The position numbers and the translations under genes were made by a program. Shown piece after piece: positions 52,233 to 64,000 of a stretch of DNA of 64,000 nucleotides. Each line of letters starts with the position of its first letter. Positions within the stretch are counted from its first letter, which is position 1. The DNA comes from Deltaproteobacteria bacterium (lineage in GTDB: Bacteria > Myxococcota_C > UBA6777), in NCBI GenBank assembly GCA_002731275.1, contig PCBK01000029.1, forward strand, positions 168,162 to 232,161, written 5' to 3'. Below the pieces are notes generated by a model that saw only the letters and a list, made by a program, of their open reading frames with translations, did not search any database and was not told the origin of the DNA.

Positions 52233-53003
52233 ATGCCAAAAATCCCCAAGAAGCGAGAGAATGCCGAAAGCGGCCGTCGTCTCAAAAAACGTCGTGGGAA
52301 AAACAGCGTTAACGCAAAGAAAATCTTTGACGCTCAAAAGCTCCACACTGTAGACGAAGCAGTTGAGCTGTTGAAATCCCCCGAGTTTAACAAAGCCAAA
52401 TTTACACAGACCGTCGAAGTGGCTGTCCGCCTTGGTGTGGACCCACGTAAATCCGACCAGATGGTCCGTGGTGCAGTTGTCCTTCCTCACGGGACAGGAA
52501 AGACTGTTCGCCTGTTGGTCTTCGCAAAGGGCGAAAAAGCCAAAGAAGCAGAAGAAGCAGGTGCGGATATCGTAGGTGGTGAGGATATCGTCGAAAAAAT
52601 CCAAAAAGAAGGTTGGATGGACTTCGACAAAGCGATCGCAACACCTGATATGATGCGTCACGTTGGTCGTATTGGTAAGCTTCTTGGACCTCGCGGCCTG
52701 ATGCCCAGTCCAAAAGATGGAACCGTCACTTTTGACGTGTCCAACGCGGTCAAAGAGCAAAAAGCTGGTAAAGTCTCTTTCCGTGTCGATAAAGCTGGTA
52801 TCGTCCACTCTGCCATCGGACGTGCTGACTTTACCGAACAACAAATCAAAGACAACTTGCTTGCGTTGGTCGGGACTCTCATCCGACTCAAGCCCCAAAC
52901 AGCCAAAGGGATTTACATGCGTCGAGCGGCTGTCTCGATGACACAATCCCCTGGTGTTCGACTCGATACTTCCGACTTGCAGGCTGCTGCAAAAGGTAAA
53001 TAA
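52233..53003 (+). CDS. rplA: Ribosomal protein L1
   Basis: 256 residues, somewhat longer than the usual 230 because of a basic N-terminal extension ([20 protein letters not shown]). Core motifs [22 protein letters not shown] and [19 protein letters not shown] are intact. It binds 23S rRNA at the L1 stalk and often represses its own operon. Confidence 0.98.
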   Translation: MPKIPKKRENAESGRRLKKRRGKNSVNAKKIFDAQKLHTVDEAVELLKSPEFNKAKFTQTVEVAVRLGVDPRKSDQMVRGAVVLPHGTGKTVRLLVFAKGEKAKEAEEAGADIVGGEDIVEKIQKEGWMDFDKAIATPDMMRHVGRIGKLLGPRGLMPSPKDGTVTFDVSNAVKEQKAGKVSFRVDKAGIVHSAIGRADFTEQQIKDNLLALVGTLIRLKPQTAKGIYMRRAAVSMTQSPGVRLDTSDLQAAAKGK

Positions 53004-53021
53004 TCTATATACTGACTTCTT

Positions 53022-53090
53022 TCTTTGTCGTAGACCGTAGGTCCCTTTTTGGGTTAATCGACACCGTCGTCCTACCGAGACAAGGAACGC
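53022..53090 (+). ncRNA. Ribosomal protein L10 leader element
   Basis: Upstream of rplJ, GACCGTAGGT (53033-53042) and CCTACCGAGAC (53071-53081) form the conserved stem with internal asymmetric loops seen in L10 leader RNAs, to which L10-L7/L12 binds to lower rplJL translation. Position and motif agree with that family. Confidence 0.7.
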
Positions 53091-53175
53091 AGGATGTTCG
53101 TTTTACGTATCCACTGGATGCATAACTCGCGGCTGCGATAAAGATCGACGTCTTTTTGTCCATGAAGGAGTGACG

Positions 53176-53700
53176 ATGGAAAGATCAGAAAAAGAACAAG
53201 TCGTTGCTGAACTTCACGAGGAATTTTCAGGGATCCAAGGCGCAGTGATCGCTCAGTACCAGGGACTCTCCGTCAAGGAGATCACCGAAGTACGTAGAGC
53301 ATTCCGTGCCGAAGGTGTCACGTTCAAAGTGTTGAAAAACACGTTGGCACGTATCGCATCAGAAGATACTCCTTTGAGTGTCGTCTCCGAAGATTTTGTC
53401 GGTCCAATTGCCTTGGCATACAGCCAGGAAGATGCAATTGCGCCTGCTCGTGTTGCAAGCAAATGCGCAAAAGACAACGATAAGTTTGAGCTCAAAGCAG
53501 GCTACATCGACGGCACACGCCTCGATCTCGCAGGCATTGACTCGCTCGCGAAGTTGCCAAGCAAAGACGAAATGCGCGGAAAACTGCTCAACGTCTTTAT
53601 GGCACCCGCAACAGGCCTTGTACGCGTGATGAACGGTGTGCCACAAAAACTCGCACTCGCCTTGTCCGCATACAAAGACAAAATGGATGGTGGAGAGTAA
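53176..53700 (+). CDS. rplJ: Ribosomal protein L10
   Basis: 174 residues from the ATG at 53176, with AAGGAG about six bases upstream; a GTG at 53170 would overlap that site. GAVIAQYQGLSVKEITEVRRAFRAEGVTFKVLKNTLARIA and the L7/L12-binding helix at the end are typical. It anchors L7/L12 in the ribosomal stalk. Confidence 0.98.
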   Translation: MERSEKEQVVAELHEEFSGIQGAVIAQYQGLSVKEITEVRRAFRAEGVTFKVLKNTLARIASEDTPLSVVSEDFVGPIALAYSQEDAIAPARVASKCAKDNDKFELKAGYIDGTRLDLAGIDSLAKLPSKDEMRGKLLNVFMAPATGLVRVMNGVPQKLALALSAYKDKMDGGE

Positions 53701-53769
53701 ATCTCTCTCTTTCCTATACAAACAAACGAATAACAAGCGTAACTTGAAAGAATTCATAGGAGCCAAATC

Positions 53770-54150
53770 ATGAGTTTCCAAAAAGAAGAATTGATCGAAC
53801 AACTCAGCAACCTCACTGTCCTCCAAATCGCAGAGCTCGTGTCCGATCTCGAAGAAAAATGGGGCGTCTCCGCACAAGCAGCTGTTGCTGTTGCAGCTGC
53901 TCCTGGTGCTGGTGGTGGTGGCGAAGCTGCTGCTGAAAAAACTGAATTCGATGTCATCTTGACAAGCTTCGGTGACTCCAAAATCAAAGTCATCAAAGAG
54001 ATCCGCGGTATCACTGGTCTCGGACTCAAAGAAGCCAAAGCACTCGTCGAAGGTGTACCCAAGGCGATCAAAGAAGGCGTCGAGAAAGACGAAGCTGAAG
54101 CAGTCAAAAAACAACTCGAAGGAGTTGGTGCTGCAGTTGAAATCAAGTAA
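53770..54150 (+). CDS. rplL: Ribosomal protein L7/L12
   Basis: 126 residues. N-domain [31 protein letters not shown], an Ala/Gly hinge, and the C-domain [51 protein letters not shown] precedes the ATG. Confidence 0.99.
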   Translation: MSFQKEELIEQLSNLTVLQIAELVSDLEEKWGVSAQAAVAVAAAPGAGGGGEAAAEKTEFDVILTSFGDSKIKVIKEIRGITGLGLKEAKALVEGVPKAIKEGVEKDEAEAVKKQLEGVGAAVEIK

Positions 54151-54840
54151 GGTTTTCCTTGCTTCTTGTCACAAAAAGGGATAGTATCCCGGCTTGTGCT
54201 ACACTACCCCGATCCGAACAGATCACATCTGGCTCGGTTGGGGTTTTCGTGTCTCTACTCTCCGAATTTGAAAAACTTAAATGATTTTCAATGATTGAGA
54301 GATGTTGGGTGGAGGATGAGTTCTCTCTCTGCTCCACTCAAACGTAAAGAGGTGTGACGCCTCTGCACATCCTCCAAACATGAGGCTGACGATTATATCA
54401 ACGTATGCATCAAGATGGTCTTTAAGACAATCCAAGACCATGTGACATCGAAATGATAGCTTGATTGCCAGTGCGTATCTTTTCCTGTCTGTTGAACGTG
54501 TTTCTTTTGGACACTTTCAGCGAAAAAACAAAAAAAGATATGCCTGGCTTTCTTGCGTGGTGCGTAAGGAGCTTTTTCTGAATGTTTGAAAAAGTTTTTG
54601 AAATCAATGCTTTGTGTTTTGAAGTGATGTGCCGAGATGGACGTCATAACTCCCAACTTTTGCCCCTTACTTTTCCTGATAACATAAAGAAAACAAATAC
54701 TTCTCTTTGTGTTTTCCTGTTCAGTTCATTGAAGAATGTAAAGTCATGGTTGGTCCGCAAGGTCGTCGCACACTCGCGGACGCAAGAGCTTGTTTGGCTT
54801 ACCTCTACTGACTCGAATCAGAGCGCCTGAAGGAGGGTTG
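54151..54840. other. Long rplL-rpoB intergenic region
   Basis: 690 bases, AT-rich, with no convincing gene. It starts with a terminator-like hairpin (54207-54247), then a second small hairpin GAGGTG/CGCCTC near 54351-54364. A possible promoter, TTGCCC at 54660-54665 and CATAAA at 54683-54688 (17-base spacer), lies about 150 bases before rpoB. The region probably sets the ratio of ribosomal protein to polymerase output. Confidence 0.55.
54207..54247 (+). terminator. Attenuator/terminator-like hairpin after rplL
   Basis: CCCC...CCGA pairs with TCGG...GGGG, with an inner CAGAT/ATCTG stem, followed by TTTT. It is where E. coli also has the rplL-rpoB attenuator. The T-run is short, so read-through is likely. 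Confidence 0.55.
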
Positions 54841-57800
54841 ATGGCGACCCAAATCCAGAAAAATTTCCGGGCCCGAAGAAGCTTCGGTAAAATCCCAGAT
54901 GTCATCGATATCCCTAACTTGATCGAGATCCAACGATCTTCATACGAGAAGTTTTTGCAATCCGATAAGCTCCCACACGAGCGCGAAAATATCGGCTTGC
55001 AAGCGGTCTTTAAAAGTGTTTTCCCCATCAAGGACTTCAACGAGACATGTCAGCTCGACTTCGTGAAGTACCACCTTGAGCCACCAAAGTATGACGTTCT
55101 CGAATGCCGACAGCGGGGGATGACCTACGCTGCCTCCATTCGTGTCGTGATCCGGCTCGTGATATGGGATGTCAACGAAGAAAGTGGAGACAAACAAGTT
55201 CTCGACTTCACCGAACAAGAAGTCTATTTTGGTGAGATCCCTCTGATGACTGAGCAGGGAACTTTCATCATCAATGGTACTGAACGCGTCGTGGTCAGTC
55301 AGTTGCACCGTTCACCTGGTGTTTTCTACGAACACGACAAAGGAAAATCGCACTCCTCCGGGAAAATCCTTTATTCGGCACGTGTTATCCCCTACCGTGG
55401 TAGCTGGGTTGACTTTGAATTCGATGCAAAAGACATCCTCTATGTCCGTATCGACCGACGCCGAAAGCTTCCCGCGACTGTCTTGCTCCGTGCACTCGGT
55501 TACACGACTGCCGAGCTGCTCAATGAGTTTTATGACAGCGAAGAGATCGAGCTCGTACCACCTTCGCGCAGTGAGGTTGAGTTTGTCTGGTGTCTCGATG
55601 CGATCGCAGACAAAGACGTCAAACTCGGCGACGAATTGATCGCTGCAAAAGGCGAATCTCTACGTGACACGTTGACCCCTTGGGTTGTCGGAGAGATGAT
55701 CAAAGCCGGTGAAGAACCTGTCTACGTTCGTGGTGAGAACCTGATCGGTGCTGTTGCCGTTGAAGATGCATATGACAGTGATGGTGAGCTTTGTATCCCC
55801 AAAGACACTGTCCTTGATCGTGCCTCTCTCGAAAAGCTTCATGAAAATGGCGTTATCCGACTCATGGGGAAAGTGAAACTCCCCACTGATTACGCCAAAA
55901 AAGTCAATTTCGAGTTGTTGATCGGTCAACGCGCAACACGAGAAGTTTACCTTCCCGATGGTTCACGACTGGTGAAAGTTGGCCAGAAGTTTGGAACCAA
56001 GATCACCTCCCCACGTCTTCGTAAAATGCGTGATAACGGTATCACAAGCATTCCTATCAACGAAGATTATGTGATCGGGAAAGTTGCAGCCGAAGACATC
56101 TTCGACCCAATCGAAGGTGACGTCCTCGCCGAAGTCAACGAAGAGATCACGCCTGAAGTCCTCAAAGAGATCGTCGAACGTGGTATCACATCCTTCAAGG
56201 TTCTGTACATTGACAACGTGAATGTCGGTTCCTTTTTGCGTGATACCCTGAACCTCGACAAGATCAACACGCCTGAAGAGGCCATTATGGAGATCTACAG
56301 ACGTCTCCGTCCCGGTGAGCCCCCAACAATGGAAACGGCTACCAACCTCTTCAATAACTTGTTCTTCAACCCTGAGCGCTACGACCTCTCCAACGTTGGT
56401 CGACTCAAATTGAACCACAAGTTTGATCTCGAAACGCCACTCTCCAAAACAGTCCTGACACCTGTCGACTTGATGGAAGTTGTCCGTTACCTGATCAATT
56501 TGCGTAACGGTAAAGACGGCTACAAAACAGACGATATCGACCACCTCGGTAACCGTCGTGTTCGTGCCGTTGGTGAGCTCTTGGAGAATCAATACCGTAT
56601 TGGTTTGGTTCGTATGGAGCGCGCGATCAAAGAGCGTATGGTCATCCAGGAAGTGGAATCGATGATGCCCCACGACCTGCTCAACTCCAAACCTGTCACT
56701 GCTGTCGTCAAAGAATTCTTTGGCTCCTCACAGCTCAGTCAGTTTATGGACCAGACCAACCCATTGTCCGAAGTCACGCACAAACGTCGACTTTCGGCTC
56801 TTGGACCTGGTGGTCTGACCCGTGATCGTGCAGGCTTCGAAGTCCGTGACGTTCACACCACGCACTACGGTCGTATCTGTCCAATTGAAACTCCTGAAGG
56901 TCCAAACATTGGACTTATCGCGAGTTTGGCGACATATGCCCGCGTCAATGAGTTTGGCTTTATCGAGACGCCTTACCAATCCATCAAAGATGAGAAATTG
57001 ACCGGTGACGTCCGTTACTACTCAGCACTTGACGAAGAGAAATATGCGATCGCACAGGCGAACGTTAATCTCGGTGAAAATGACGAGTTGCTCGATGACA
57101 TCGTCACCGTTCGTCAGGCTGGTGAGACGATCATGGTCCCCAAAGAAGAGGTCCAATTGATCGACGTTTCGCCAAACCAATTGGTCTCTATCGCGGCCTC
57201 ATTGATTCCATTCTTGGAGCACGATGACGCAAACCGCGCACTCATGGGATCAAACATGCAACGTCAAGCGGTGCCATTGCTTCGTACTCGTGCTCCTCTT
57301 GTAGGGACCGGTATCGAACGCATCGTCGCCCGTGACTCTGGTGTTACGCAGGTCGCAAAACGAGACGGTATCGTCGACTCTGTCGATGCATCCCGTATCG
57401 TCGTGCGTGTTGATACAGATGACCCACAGAACGATCTCGGCACGCAAGTCGACATCTACAAATTGGTCAAGTACCAACGCTCCAACCAAAACACCTGTAT
57501 GAACCAAAAACCCATCGTCAAAGCTGGTGATAGGGTCTCACGTGGGGACATCATCGCTGATGGTCCTGCTACAGAGTGTGGTGAACTCGCGCTTGGACAA
57601 AACGCTGTTGTCGCGTTTATGCCCTGGAACGGATACAACTTTGAGGACTCCATCCTGCTCAGCGAGCGGATGGTCAAAGAGGACGTCTACACGTCGATTC
57701 ACATCGAAGAGTTTGAGTGTATCGCTCGTGATACCAAGCTGGGGAAAGAAGAGATCACTCGTGATATCCCCAACGTCGGTGAAGAAGCACTCAAAGATCT

Positions 57801-59343
57801 CGATGAGAGTGGTATCATTCGTATCGGTGCGGAAGTTAAACCACAGGATATCCTCGTCGGTAAAATTACACCAAAAGGCGAAACACAACTCTCCCCTGAA
57901 GAGAAGTTGTTGCGCGCGATCTTTGGTGAAAAAGCCGGTGATGTCCGTGACACCTCACTGCGTGTTCCCCCCGGTGTTGTCGGAACTGTTATTGACGCAC
58001 AGGTCTTCTGTCGACGCAAAAACGAAGATGTAGACTCTCGCACAAAACAGATCGAAGCCATCGAAGAGGCCAGGTTCCGCAAGGATATGAACTCCGAGTT
58101 GCAGATCCTTCGTCGCGCCGCGAACGAAAAGATCGCCGGGTTGCTCGATGGTCAGACGACCTCCAACAAAGTCGTCCACAACGGCGAAGTCTTGATCCCC
58201 AAAGGGAAGAAGCTCACACCTGAGCTGTTGCAAGACGTACCCCGCACAATGTGGACTGAGATTCCTATCGCAGATGATAACATTCAATTCCGTATCCACC
58301 GTATTGAGCGTGCTGTTGCTGAACAACAAAAGTTGGTCACCAAAAACTACGAAGCACGTATCGATCGTCTGAAAAAAGGCGACGAGTTGCCCCCTGGTGT
58401 GTTGAAGATGGTGAAGGTTTACATCGCTATCAAACGCAAGCTTCAGGTTGGTGACAAGATGGCTGGTCGACACGGTAACAAAGGGGTTGTCAGTCGTATT
58501 CTTCCTGAGGAAGATATGCCATACCTCGCAGACGGTACGCCCGTTGACGTGTTGCTCAACCCACTCGGTGTTCCTTCACGTATGAACGTCGGTCAGATCC
58601 TCGAAACACACCTCGGATGGGCTGCGCTCGGTATCGGCTCGGATATCAACGAGTTGGTCAAGGGGATCTACTCCGACGAAAAAGTACGCGAAGATCTCAA
58701 GTCAGTGTACGAGCCTCATGCAACTGTTGAGCTGCACGGTGGACGTGTTAACATCCACGAATTGCTCGATAGTATTGAGGGCGATGAGCTGCGTTTCTTT
58801 GGTTACAAGTTGAGACGTGGTGTACACGTGGCAAGCCCCGTTTTCGATGGTGCTTCCGAAGAAGAGATCCGCAACAAGCTTGCGTTCTGTCGTTATCCAG
58901 AGGCCGGACAGACTGTCCTGATCGATGGACGAAATGGTGAAGTCTTTGCACACAACGTCACTGTTGGTGTCATGTACATTCTGAAGCTGCACCACCTCGT
59001 CGACGACAAGATTCACGCACGCTCCATTGGACCGTACTCGCTCGTTACACAGCAACCTCTCGGTGGTAAGGCCCAGTTTGGTGGTCAGCGTCTCGGAGAG
59101 ATGGAAGTGTGGGCGATGGAGGCCTATGGTTGTGCATATGGCTTGCAGGAATTTCTTACGGTGAAGAGTGATGATGTTGTCGGACGTACTCGCATGTACG
59201 AAGCGATCGTCAAAGGCGACAACGTCCTCGAGTCAGGTCTTCCCGAATCGTTTAACGTTCTGATCAAAGAACTTCAAAGTCTCGCGCTGGATGTCGAGCT
59301 CCTCGAAGATGTCGAAGATCCCTACGAGCAACAAAATCAATAG
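54841..59343 (+). CDS. rpoB: RNA polymerase beta subunit
   Basis: 1500 residues from the ATG at 54841 (AAGGAGG five bases upstream), longer than the 1342 of E. coli. Extra length appears in the region of residues of about 260-480, as in other deltaproteobacteria. The rifampicin pocket [20 protein letters not shown] followed by [13 protein letters not shown] is wild-type in all common resistance positions. [17 protein letters not shown] and the C-terminal [20 protein letters not shown] are intact. Confidence 0.99.
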   Translation: MATQIQKNFRARRSFGKIPDVIDIPNLIEIQRSSYEKFLQSDKLPHERENIGLQAVFKSVFPIKDFNETCQLDFVKYHLEPPKYDVLECRQRGMTYAASIRVVIRLVIWDVNEESGDKQVLDFTEQEVYFGEIPLMTEQGTFIINGTERVVVSQLHRSPGVFYEHDKGKSHSSGKILYSARVIPYRGSWVDFEFDAKDILYVRIDRRRKLPATVLLRALGYTTAELLNEFYDSEEIELVPPSRSEVEFVWCLDAIADKDVKLGDELIAAKGESLRDTLTPWVVGEMIKAGEEPVYVRGENLIGAVAVEDAYDSDGELCIPKDTVLDRASLEKLHENGVIRLMGKVKLPTDYAKKVNFELLIGQRATREVYLPDGSRLVKVGQKFGTKITSPRLRKMRDNGITSIPINEDYVIGKVAAEDIFDPIEGDVLAEVNEEITPEVLKEIVERGITSFKVLYIDNVNVGSFLRDTLNLDKINTPEEAIMEIYRRLRPGEPPTMETATNLFNNLFFNPERYDLSNVGRLKLNHKFDLETPLSKTVLTPVDLMEVVRYLINLRNGKDGYKTDDIDHLGNRRVRAVGELLENQYRIGLVRMERAIKERMVIQEVESMMPHDLLNSKPVTAVVKEFFGSSQLSQFMDQTNPLSEVTHKRRLSALGPGGLTRDRAGFEVRDVHTTHYGRICPIETPEGPNIGLIASLATYARVNEFGFIETPYQSIKDEKLTGDVRYYSALDEEKYAIAQANVNLGENDELLDDIVTVRQAGETIMVPKEEVQLIDVSPNQLVSIAASLIPFLEHDDANRALMGSNMQRQAVPLLRTRAPLVGTGIERIVARDSGVTQVAKRDGIVDSVDASRIVVRVDTDDPQNDLGTQVDIYKLVKYQRSNQNTCMNQKPIVKAGDRVSRGDIIADGPATECGELALGQNAVVAFMPWNGYNFEDSILLSERMVKEDVYTSIHIEEFECIARDTKLGKEEITRDIPNVGEEALKDLDESGIIRIGAEVKPQDILVGKITPKGETQLSPEEKLLRAIFGEKAGDVRDTSLRVPPGVVGTVIDAQVFCRRKNEDVDSRTKQIEAIEEARFRKDMNSELQILRRAANEKIAGLLDGQTTSNKVVHNGEVLIPKGKKLTPELLQDVPRTMWTEIPIADDNIQFRIHRIERAVAEQQKLVTKNYEARIDRLKKGDELPPGVLKMVKVYIAIKRKLQVGDKMAGRHGNKGVVSRILPEEDMPYLADGTPVDVLLNPLGVPSRMNVGQILETHLGWAALGIGSDINELVKGIYSDEKVREDLKSVYEPHATVELHGGRVNIHELLDSIEGDELRFFGYKLRRGVHVASPVFDGASEEEIRNKLAFCRYPEAGQTVLIDGRNGEVFAHNVTVGVMYILKLHHLVDDKIHARSIGPYSLVTQQPLGGKAQFGGQRLGEMEVWAMEAYGCAYGLQEFLTVKSDDVVGRTRMYEAIVKGDNVLESGLPESFNVLIKELQSLALDVELLEDVEDPYEQQNQ

Positions 59344-59416
59344 ATAGATCGTCGATTCTTCGTCGAGTAGTTCATCCAATCACATCCTTCAACTTTGACT
59401 TGTGAGGGAAGTAGCC

Positions 59417-62400
59417 TTGAAAGATATTTTCAGCTTTTTCGAAAAACCTAAAGATCCCTTGAGCTTTCGTGCGATTCGGATCTCATTGGCTTCACCCACC
59501 AAGATCTACGAACTCTCCCATGGAGAGGTTAAGCGCCCTGAGACCATCAACTATCGTACGTTTAAACCCGAACGAGATGGTCTGTTTTGCGCCAAGATCT
59601 TTGGCCCCATCAAAGATTATGAGTGTCTTTGTGGGAAATACAAACGGATGAAACACCGCGGTGTCGTCTGCGAAAAGTGTGGTGTTGAAGTCATCCAGTC
59701 AAAAGTCCGGCGCGAGCGTCTTGGACACATTGGTCTCGCGACACCTGTCGCGCACATCTGGTTCTTGAAGAGTTTGCCCAGTCGTATCGGTAACTTGCTC
59801 GATATGACCCTGAAGGATCTTGAAAAGGTCCTTTACTGCGAGGCTTACGTCGTTATCAACCCCCGTAACACCACCCTCGAACGTGGTGAGCTGCTCAACG
59901 AAGAGCAGTACGAAAATGCACTGCTCGAATTTGAAGGGCAAGCAGATGAAATGGGGATCGCATTCGATGCTGGGATGGGCGCAGAAGCCATCAAGCAATT
60001 GCTGCTTGGGATGGATCTGCACACGCTCGGTATTTCCTTGCGGAAGGATATGCGTGAAGCGACTTCAGAAGCCAAACGTAAGAAGTTGGCCAAACGCCTT
60101 CGTGTCGTCGAAGCCTTCCGTGAGTCTGGAAACCAACCCGAGTGGATGATGCTCGAAGTCATCCCCGTGTTGCCTCCCGACCTTCGTCCTCTCGTCCCCC
60201 TTGAAGGTGGACGCTTTGCGACGTCGGACCTCAACGACCTCTATCGTCGTGTGATTAACCGTAACAACCGTCTTATCCGACTTCAGACGTTGATCGCTCC
60301 TGAGATCATCGTGCGTAACGAAAAGCGCATGCTGCAAGAAGCTGTTGACGCTTTGTTTGATAACGGTCGTCGCGGAAAAACCATCACCGGTCCCAACAAA
60401 CGCCCCCTCAAATCCCTCTCCGATATGTTGAAAGGGAAGCAAGGGCGTTTTCGTCAAAACCTTCTCGGTAAACGGGTCGACTACTCCGGTCGTTCTGTTA
60501 TCGTTGTCGGTCCCAGTCTCAAGCTCCACCAATGTGGTCTGCCCAAAAAGATGGCGCTCGAGCTGTTCAAACCCTTTATCTACAATCGTCTTGAAGAAAA
60601 AGGGTACGTTACGACCATCAAAAGCGCCAAGAAGATGGTGGAGAAAGAGAAGCCCGAAGTGTGGGATATTCTCGAAGAGGTTATCCGCGAGCACCCCATT
60701 ATGCTCAACCGGGCACCAACACTTCACCGTCTCGGTATCCAGGCCTTCGAACCACTTCTGATCGAAGGAAAGGCGATCCGACTTCACCCTCTCGTTTGTA
60801 CTGCGTTCAACGCTGACTTCGACGGTGACCAGATGGCTGTCCACGTTCCTCTGAGCATCGAAGCCCAGATGGAAGCTCGTGTCTTGATGATGAGTACCAA
60901 CAACATCCTCTCACCTGCACACGGGAAGCCAATCATCAACCCCACACAAGATATCGTCCTCGGGCTGTATTACATCACCCGTGAACGTCCTCGTGTTGAA
61001 GGGGAAGATCGTATCTTCAGTAACACTGCTGAAGTACGTATGGCTTACGACTCTGGAGAGATGGACGTTCAGGCCAAGATCAAAGTGCGCATGAACCATG
61101 TCCGCTTTGAGCCTGGTACGACGACTTTGACCGAGAAATTTGAGCTTGTTGAGACAACTGTTGGTCGTGTGATCTTGAATGAAGTGTTGCCCAAGCAACT
61201 TCCATTTGAGTACATCAACCGCGTCATGGACAAAAAGGCTCTGCAACAGTTGATCGACCAGTGTTACCGTCTCGCAGGAAACAAGGCGACTGTTATTCTC
61301 GCCGACCGTCTGCGCTCACTCGGTTTTGCTGCTTCGACGGCTGCAGGGATTTCGATCTGTGTCGGTGACATGGCGATTCCACAAGCTAAGCAGGTCCTGC
61401 TCGACAAGGCAACCAACGAACTCAAGGAGATCGAATCACAATACCAACGTGCGGAGATCACCCAGGGAGAGCGTTACAACAAGGTTGTCGACGTTTGGTC
61501 GGGTATCACCGACGAAGTCGCCTCGCGTATGATGGAAGAATTGAAAGAGGACACGCTCACAACGGTTGATAACGAAGAGATCATCCACGAGTCCTTTAAC
61601 TCCATTTACATGATGGCGGACTCGGGTGCTCGTGGTTCGCAACAGCAGATTCGTCAGCTCGCAGGGATGCGTGGTTTGATGGCCAAACCCTCCGGTGAGA
61701 TCATCGAAACACCTATTACTGCGAACTTCCGCGAAGGTCTGACAGTCCTTCAGTACTTTACATCGACACACGGTGCGCGGAAAGGTCTTGCGGATACCGC
61801 TCTCAAGACCGCCAACGCCGGTTATCTGACACGTCGTCTCGTCGACGTTGCGCAGGACGCGATTATCACAGAGTACGATTGTGGAACGACCGAAGGTATC
61901 AACATGACCGCGCTCCTCGAAGGTGGTGAGGTCATCGAATCCTTGGGTGACCGTATCCTCGGTCGTGTCGCGATTGATGATATCGTCGACCCCTACTCCA
62001 AAGAAGTCATCGTTGAGTACAACGAAGTCATCGATGAAGAGAAGGTCGAACGCATCATGAACGCAGGTATCGAGAGCGTTTACATTCGCTCCGTTCTCTC
62101 CTGCGAAGCAAGACATGGTGTTTGTGTCCAGTGTTACGGTCGTGACCTCGCACGTGGTACCATGATCAACATCGGTGAAGCGGTTGGTGTTATCGCTGCA
62201 CAGAGTATTGGTGAACCTGGTACACAGCTCACAATGCGTACCTTCCACATCGGTGGTGCTGCGACACGGGCTGCTGAACAGTCTACACTCGATAACCGCA
62301 ACGATGGACATCTTCATTACGACGGTGTCGTCACTGTTGAGCGCAAAATCTCCGACCACACTGGTACAGAGCAAACTGTTTGGGTTGTCATGAACCGAAA

Positions 62401-63637
62401 CGGTGACCTCGTCATCCGTGATGCAAACGGTCGTGAGCGTGAGCGTTATCGTGCGACATTCGGTGCACACATCCACTTTCCTGAAGGTGAGTTTGTCAAA
62501 GCCGGAACCATCATTTCTTCATGGGACCCCTACTCCAACCCGATCCTCGCGGATATCCCCGGCAGCACCTCTGGTGTCGTCAGCTTTAAGGATATCAAAG
62601 AAGGGATCACCATGGAGGAGCAGGTCTCCGTCACTGGTCTGAGCCAAAAGGTTGTCATCGAATCCCGTGACTCTTCGACGCGTGCTTCACTTGTGATTCG
62701 CGCTGAGATGATGGACGGGAAGATGAAGAGCTTCCCCATTACGCTCCCCATCGGTGCAAACATCATGGTGGAAGACAAACAAGATGTCCTCCCTGGTGAT
62801 GTTCTCGCGAAGGTCCCCCGTGAGACGACAAAAACAAAAGACATCACCGGTGGTCTTCCACGTGTTGTCGAATTGTTTGAGGCTCGTAAGCCGAAAGAAC
62901 AGGCCATCATCTCCGAGATTGATGGTATCGTTCGCTTCGGAAAAGAGACCAAAGGGAAACGCAAGATCGAAGTCCACCCCGAAGGCGCTGGTGATAGCAC
63001 GAGTTATCTCATCCCCAAAGGGAAACACATTACCGTCCACGAAGGTGACCGCGTCAAAGCAGGTGAACCACTCATGGATGGTTCGATCAACCCACACGAT
63101 ATCTTGCGTGTCCTCGGTGTTCACGAACTCGCGAAGTATCTCGTCGATGAGATCCAAGAAGTTTACCGACTCCAGGGTGTGAAGATCAACGACAAACACA
63201 TCGAGGTCATCGTACGTCAGATGTTGCGTCGTGTTCGTATTCAGGACGTCGGTACTACACACCTCGTTGTCGATGACCACGTGGAAAAATATCGCGTTGA
63301 AGAGGCCAACAACGTGGCGATGTCCCACGAAGATGGTGTTCCCGCCACTTGGGAACCCCTTCTCCTCGGTATCACCAAAGCGTCTCTCTCGACAGAGAGT
63401 TTCATCAGCGCGTCCTCCTTCCAGGAAACCACAAAGGTCCTCACTGAGGCTGCTGTTTCCGGAAAGATCGACCACCTTCGCGGCTTGAAAGAGAACGTCA
63501 TCATGGGACGTCTCATTCCCGCCGGTACAGGACTCGACCTCTACAACGCTGTTGACATCACTATCAACGAAAACAGCGAGATGCTCGAATCTGACGAAGA
63601 TGAAGTCGAAGAGATCGCACCACCCATCGTCAACTAA
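59417..63637 (+). CDS. rpoC: RNA polymerase beta' subunit
   Basis: 1406 residues from a TTG at 59417, chosen because the protein then starts [11 protein letters not shown] like relatives and GAGGGAAG lies upstream; a GTG at 59402 is the alternative. N-terminal zinc finger [20 protein letters not shown], catalytic [12 protein letters not shown], trigger-loop region, and second zinc site with [13 protein letters not shown] are present. It is 73 bases after rpoB. Confidence 0.99.
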   Translation: MKDIFSFFEKPKDPLSFRAIRISLASPTKIYELSHGEVKRPETINYRTFKPERDGLFCAKIFGPIKDYECLCGKYKRMKHRGVVCEKCGVEVIQSKVRRERLGHIGLATPVAHIWFLKSLPSRIGNLLDMTLKDLEKVLYCEAYVVINPRNTTLERGELLNEEQYENALLEFEGQADEMGIAFDAGMGAEAIKQLLLGMDLHTLGISLRKDMREATSEAKRKKLAKRLRVVEAFRESGNQPEWMMLEVIPVLPPDLRPLVPLEGGRFATSDLNDLYRRVINRNNRLIRLQTLIAPEIIVRNEKRMLQEAVDALFDNGRRGKTITGPNKRPLKSLSDMLKGKQGRFRQNLLGKRVDYSGRSVIVVGPSLKLHQCGLPKKMALELFKPFIYNRLEEKGYVTTIKSAKKMVEKEKPEVWDILEEVIREHPIMLNRAPTLHRLGIQAFEPLLIEGKAIRLHPLVCTAFNADFDGDQMAVHVPLSIEAQMEARVLMMSTNNILSPAHGKPIINPTQDIVLGLYYITRERPRVEGEDRIFSNTAEVRMAYDSGEMDVQAKIKVRMNHVRFEPGTTTLTEKFELVETTVGRVILNEVLPKQLPFEYINRVMDKKALQQLIDQCYRLAGNKATVILADRLRSLGFAASTAAGISICVGDMAIPQAKQVLLDKATNELKEIESQYQRAEITQGERYNKVVDVWSGITDEVASRMMEELKEDTLTTVDNEEIIHESFNSIYMMADSGARGSQQQIRQLAGMRGLMAKPSGEIIETPITANFREGLTVLQYFTSTHGARKGLADTALKTANAGYLTRRLVDVAQDAIITEYDCGTTEGINMTALLEGGEVIESLGDRILGRVAIDDIVDPYSKEVIVEYNEVIDEEKVERIMNAGIESVYIRSVLSCEARHGVCVQCYGRDLARGTMINIGEAVGVIAAQSIGEPGTQLTMRTFHIGGAATRAAEQSTLDNRNDGHLHYDGVVTVERKISDHTGTEQTVWVVMNRNGDLVIRDANGRERERYRATFGAHIHFPEGEFVKAGTIISSWDPYSNPILADIPGSTSGVVSFKDIKEGITMEEQVSVTGLSQKVVIESRDSSTRASLVIRAEMMDGKMKSFPITLPIGANIMVEDKQDVLPGDVLAKVPRETTKTKDITGGLPRVVELFEARKPKEQAIISEIDGIVRFGKETKGKRKIEVHPEGAGDSTSYLIPKGKHITVHEGDRVKAGEPLMDGSINPHDILRVLGVHELAKYLVDEIQEVYRLQGVKINDKHIEVIVRQMLRRVRIQDVGTTHLVVDDHVEKYRVEEANNVAMSHEDGVPATWEPLLLGITKASLSTESFISASSFQETTKVLTEAAVSGKIDHLRGLKENVIMGRLIPAGTGLDLYNAVDITINENSEMLESDEDEVEEIAPPIVN

Positions 63638-63720
63638 TCCCCTCCCCACACAAACGGACACTGTGACTTGTTTGCTTGTCCGCTTGCAATCATCCTCCTC
63701 AACAAACCTCACAATCCCCC

Positions 63721-63761
63721 AACCCCTTTCTCTCCAGCATTGGGAGAAAAAGGGGGGTTTT
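63721..63761 (+). terminator. Rho-independent terminator after rpoC
   Basis: CCCCTTTCTCTCC pairs with GGGAGAAAAAGGGG (one mismatch, 6-base loop), followed by TTTT. It lies 84 bases after the rpoC stop and should end the rpoBC transcript. Confidence 0.85.
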
Positions 63762-64000
63762 ATCCGATATATACGGGGGATACTTGAAATCTGATCCGGC
63801 GGACGTTGCACCAGCGGGCGGCCGCTGGACCCCGGTTGAACCCCTTCGGGGTTGGGGCTTTACCACCTACAATGCTCTTCTTGCAGAGGCTTTTCTTCGT
63901 GGCTGATTTGCCTCGTACGCTTTGCAACATATGCCTCAACAAACTCTCCACCCTGAGCCTTCGGCTCTTCCCTCCTCTCAAGCCTTTCGAGAGGAGGGAC
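63762..64000. other. Hairpin-rich region at the window end
   Basis: No convincing gene. Four perfect hairpins occur within 190 bases: CCAGCGG/CCGCTGG (63811-63828), AACCCC/GGGGTT (63839-63853), GAGCC/GGCTC (63955-63967) and CCCTCCTCTC/GAGAGGAGGG (63970-63998). Their role is unknown; the last may belong to a gene beyond the window. Confidence 0.55.

Noticed and set aside
54393..54656. 87-residue minus-strand frame before rpoB
   Set aside because: AT-rich, no ribosome-binding site, no domain; it fits non-coding leader sequence better.
63676..63906. 76-residue frame after rpoC
   Set aside because: It runs through the terminator and hairpins and has no family features.

Overview
The window looks like a chromosomal segment of a Myxococcota-type bacterium (former Deltaproteobacteria). 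The signs are MopE-type CxxxxDNDCDGxxDE repeats with a Cys/transmembrane/Arg tail, TSP3-OmpA proteins, Cys-rich lipoproteins, a CAP protein, Kazal domains, large Ser/Thr kinases, an MglB-type roadblock protein and MJ0042 zinc-finger proteins. The placement is inferred from gene content; no rRNA is present. I see no CRISPR array, insertion sequence, integrase or phage gene.

Layout. 1-4 kb: three exported proteins on the plus strand. 4-8.4 kb, minus strand: yebC, a lipoprotein esterase whose alpha/beta-hydrolase halves are in swapped order, and a Kazal-domain protein. 8.5-12 kb: a TetR - MFS transporter - SPFH protein operon with two matched operators around a good sigma-70 promoter. 12-25.6 kb: a long minus-strand run with the type IV pilus genes pilMNOPQ, a lipoprotein translationally coupled to pilQ, a roadblock protein, EF-P, a 1033-residue TPR protein, an MJ0042 zinc-finger protein and a helical-repeat protein. 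A small XRE regulator precedes pilM, and a divergent orphan NtrC-type regulator lies beyond it. 27-38 kb: a HEAT/zinc-ribbon protein, a kinase-nSTAND1-membrane fusion, a metallophosphoesterase that closely resembles eukaryotic lariat debranching enzyme Dbr1, an eight-repeat Cys-rich lipoprotein and a PknK-like kinase.

40.5-47.1 kb holds a leftward operon: ketoreductase, intact ketosynthase, a second ketosynthase that has lost all its catalytic residues (chain-length-factor-like), acyl carrier protein, an acyl-CoA synthetase relative that ends before the catalytic lysine, and an alpha/beta hydrolase. A crotonase converges on it. It resembles a small, atypical type II polyketide/fatty-acid system; a 24-bp inverted repeat covers its putative promoter. 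This and the Dbr1-like enzyme are the best candidates for undescribed biology.

47.2-64 kb is conserved core: rlmB, then tRNA-Thr/Tyr/Gly/Thr - tuf - tRNA-Trp - secE - nusG - rplKAJL - rpoBC in the E. coli order. It carries a strong promoter, a structured tuf leader, an L10-type leader, three internal terminator-like hairpins, a terminator after rpoC and a dense set of hairpins to the window end.
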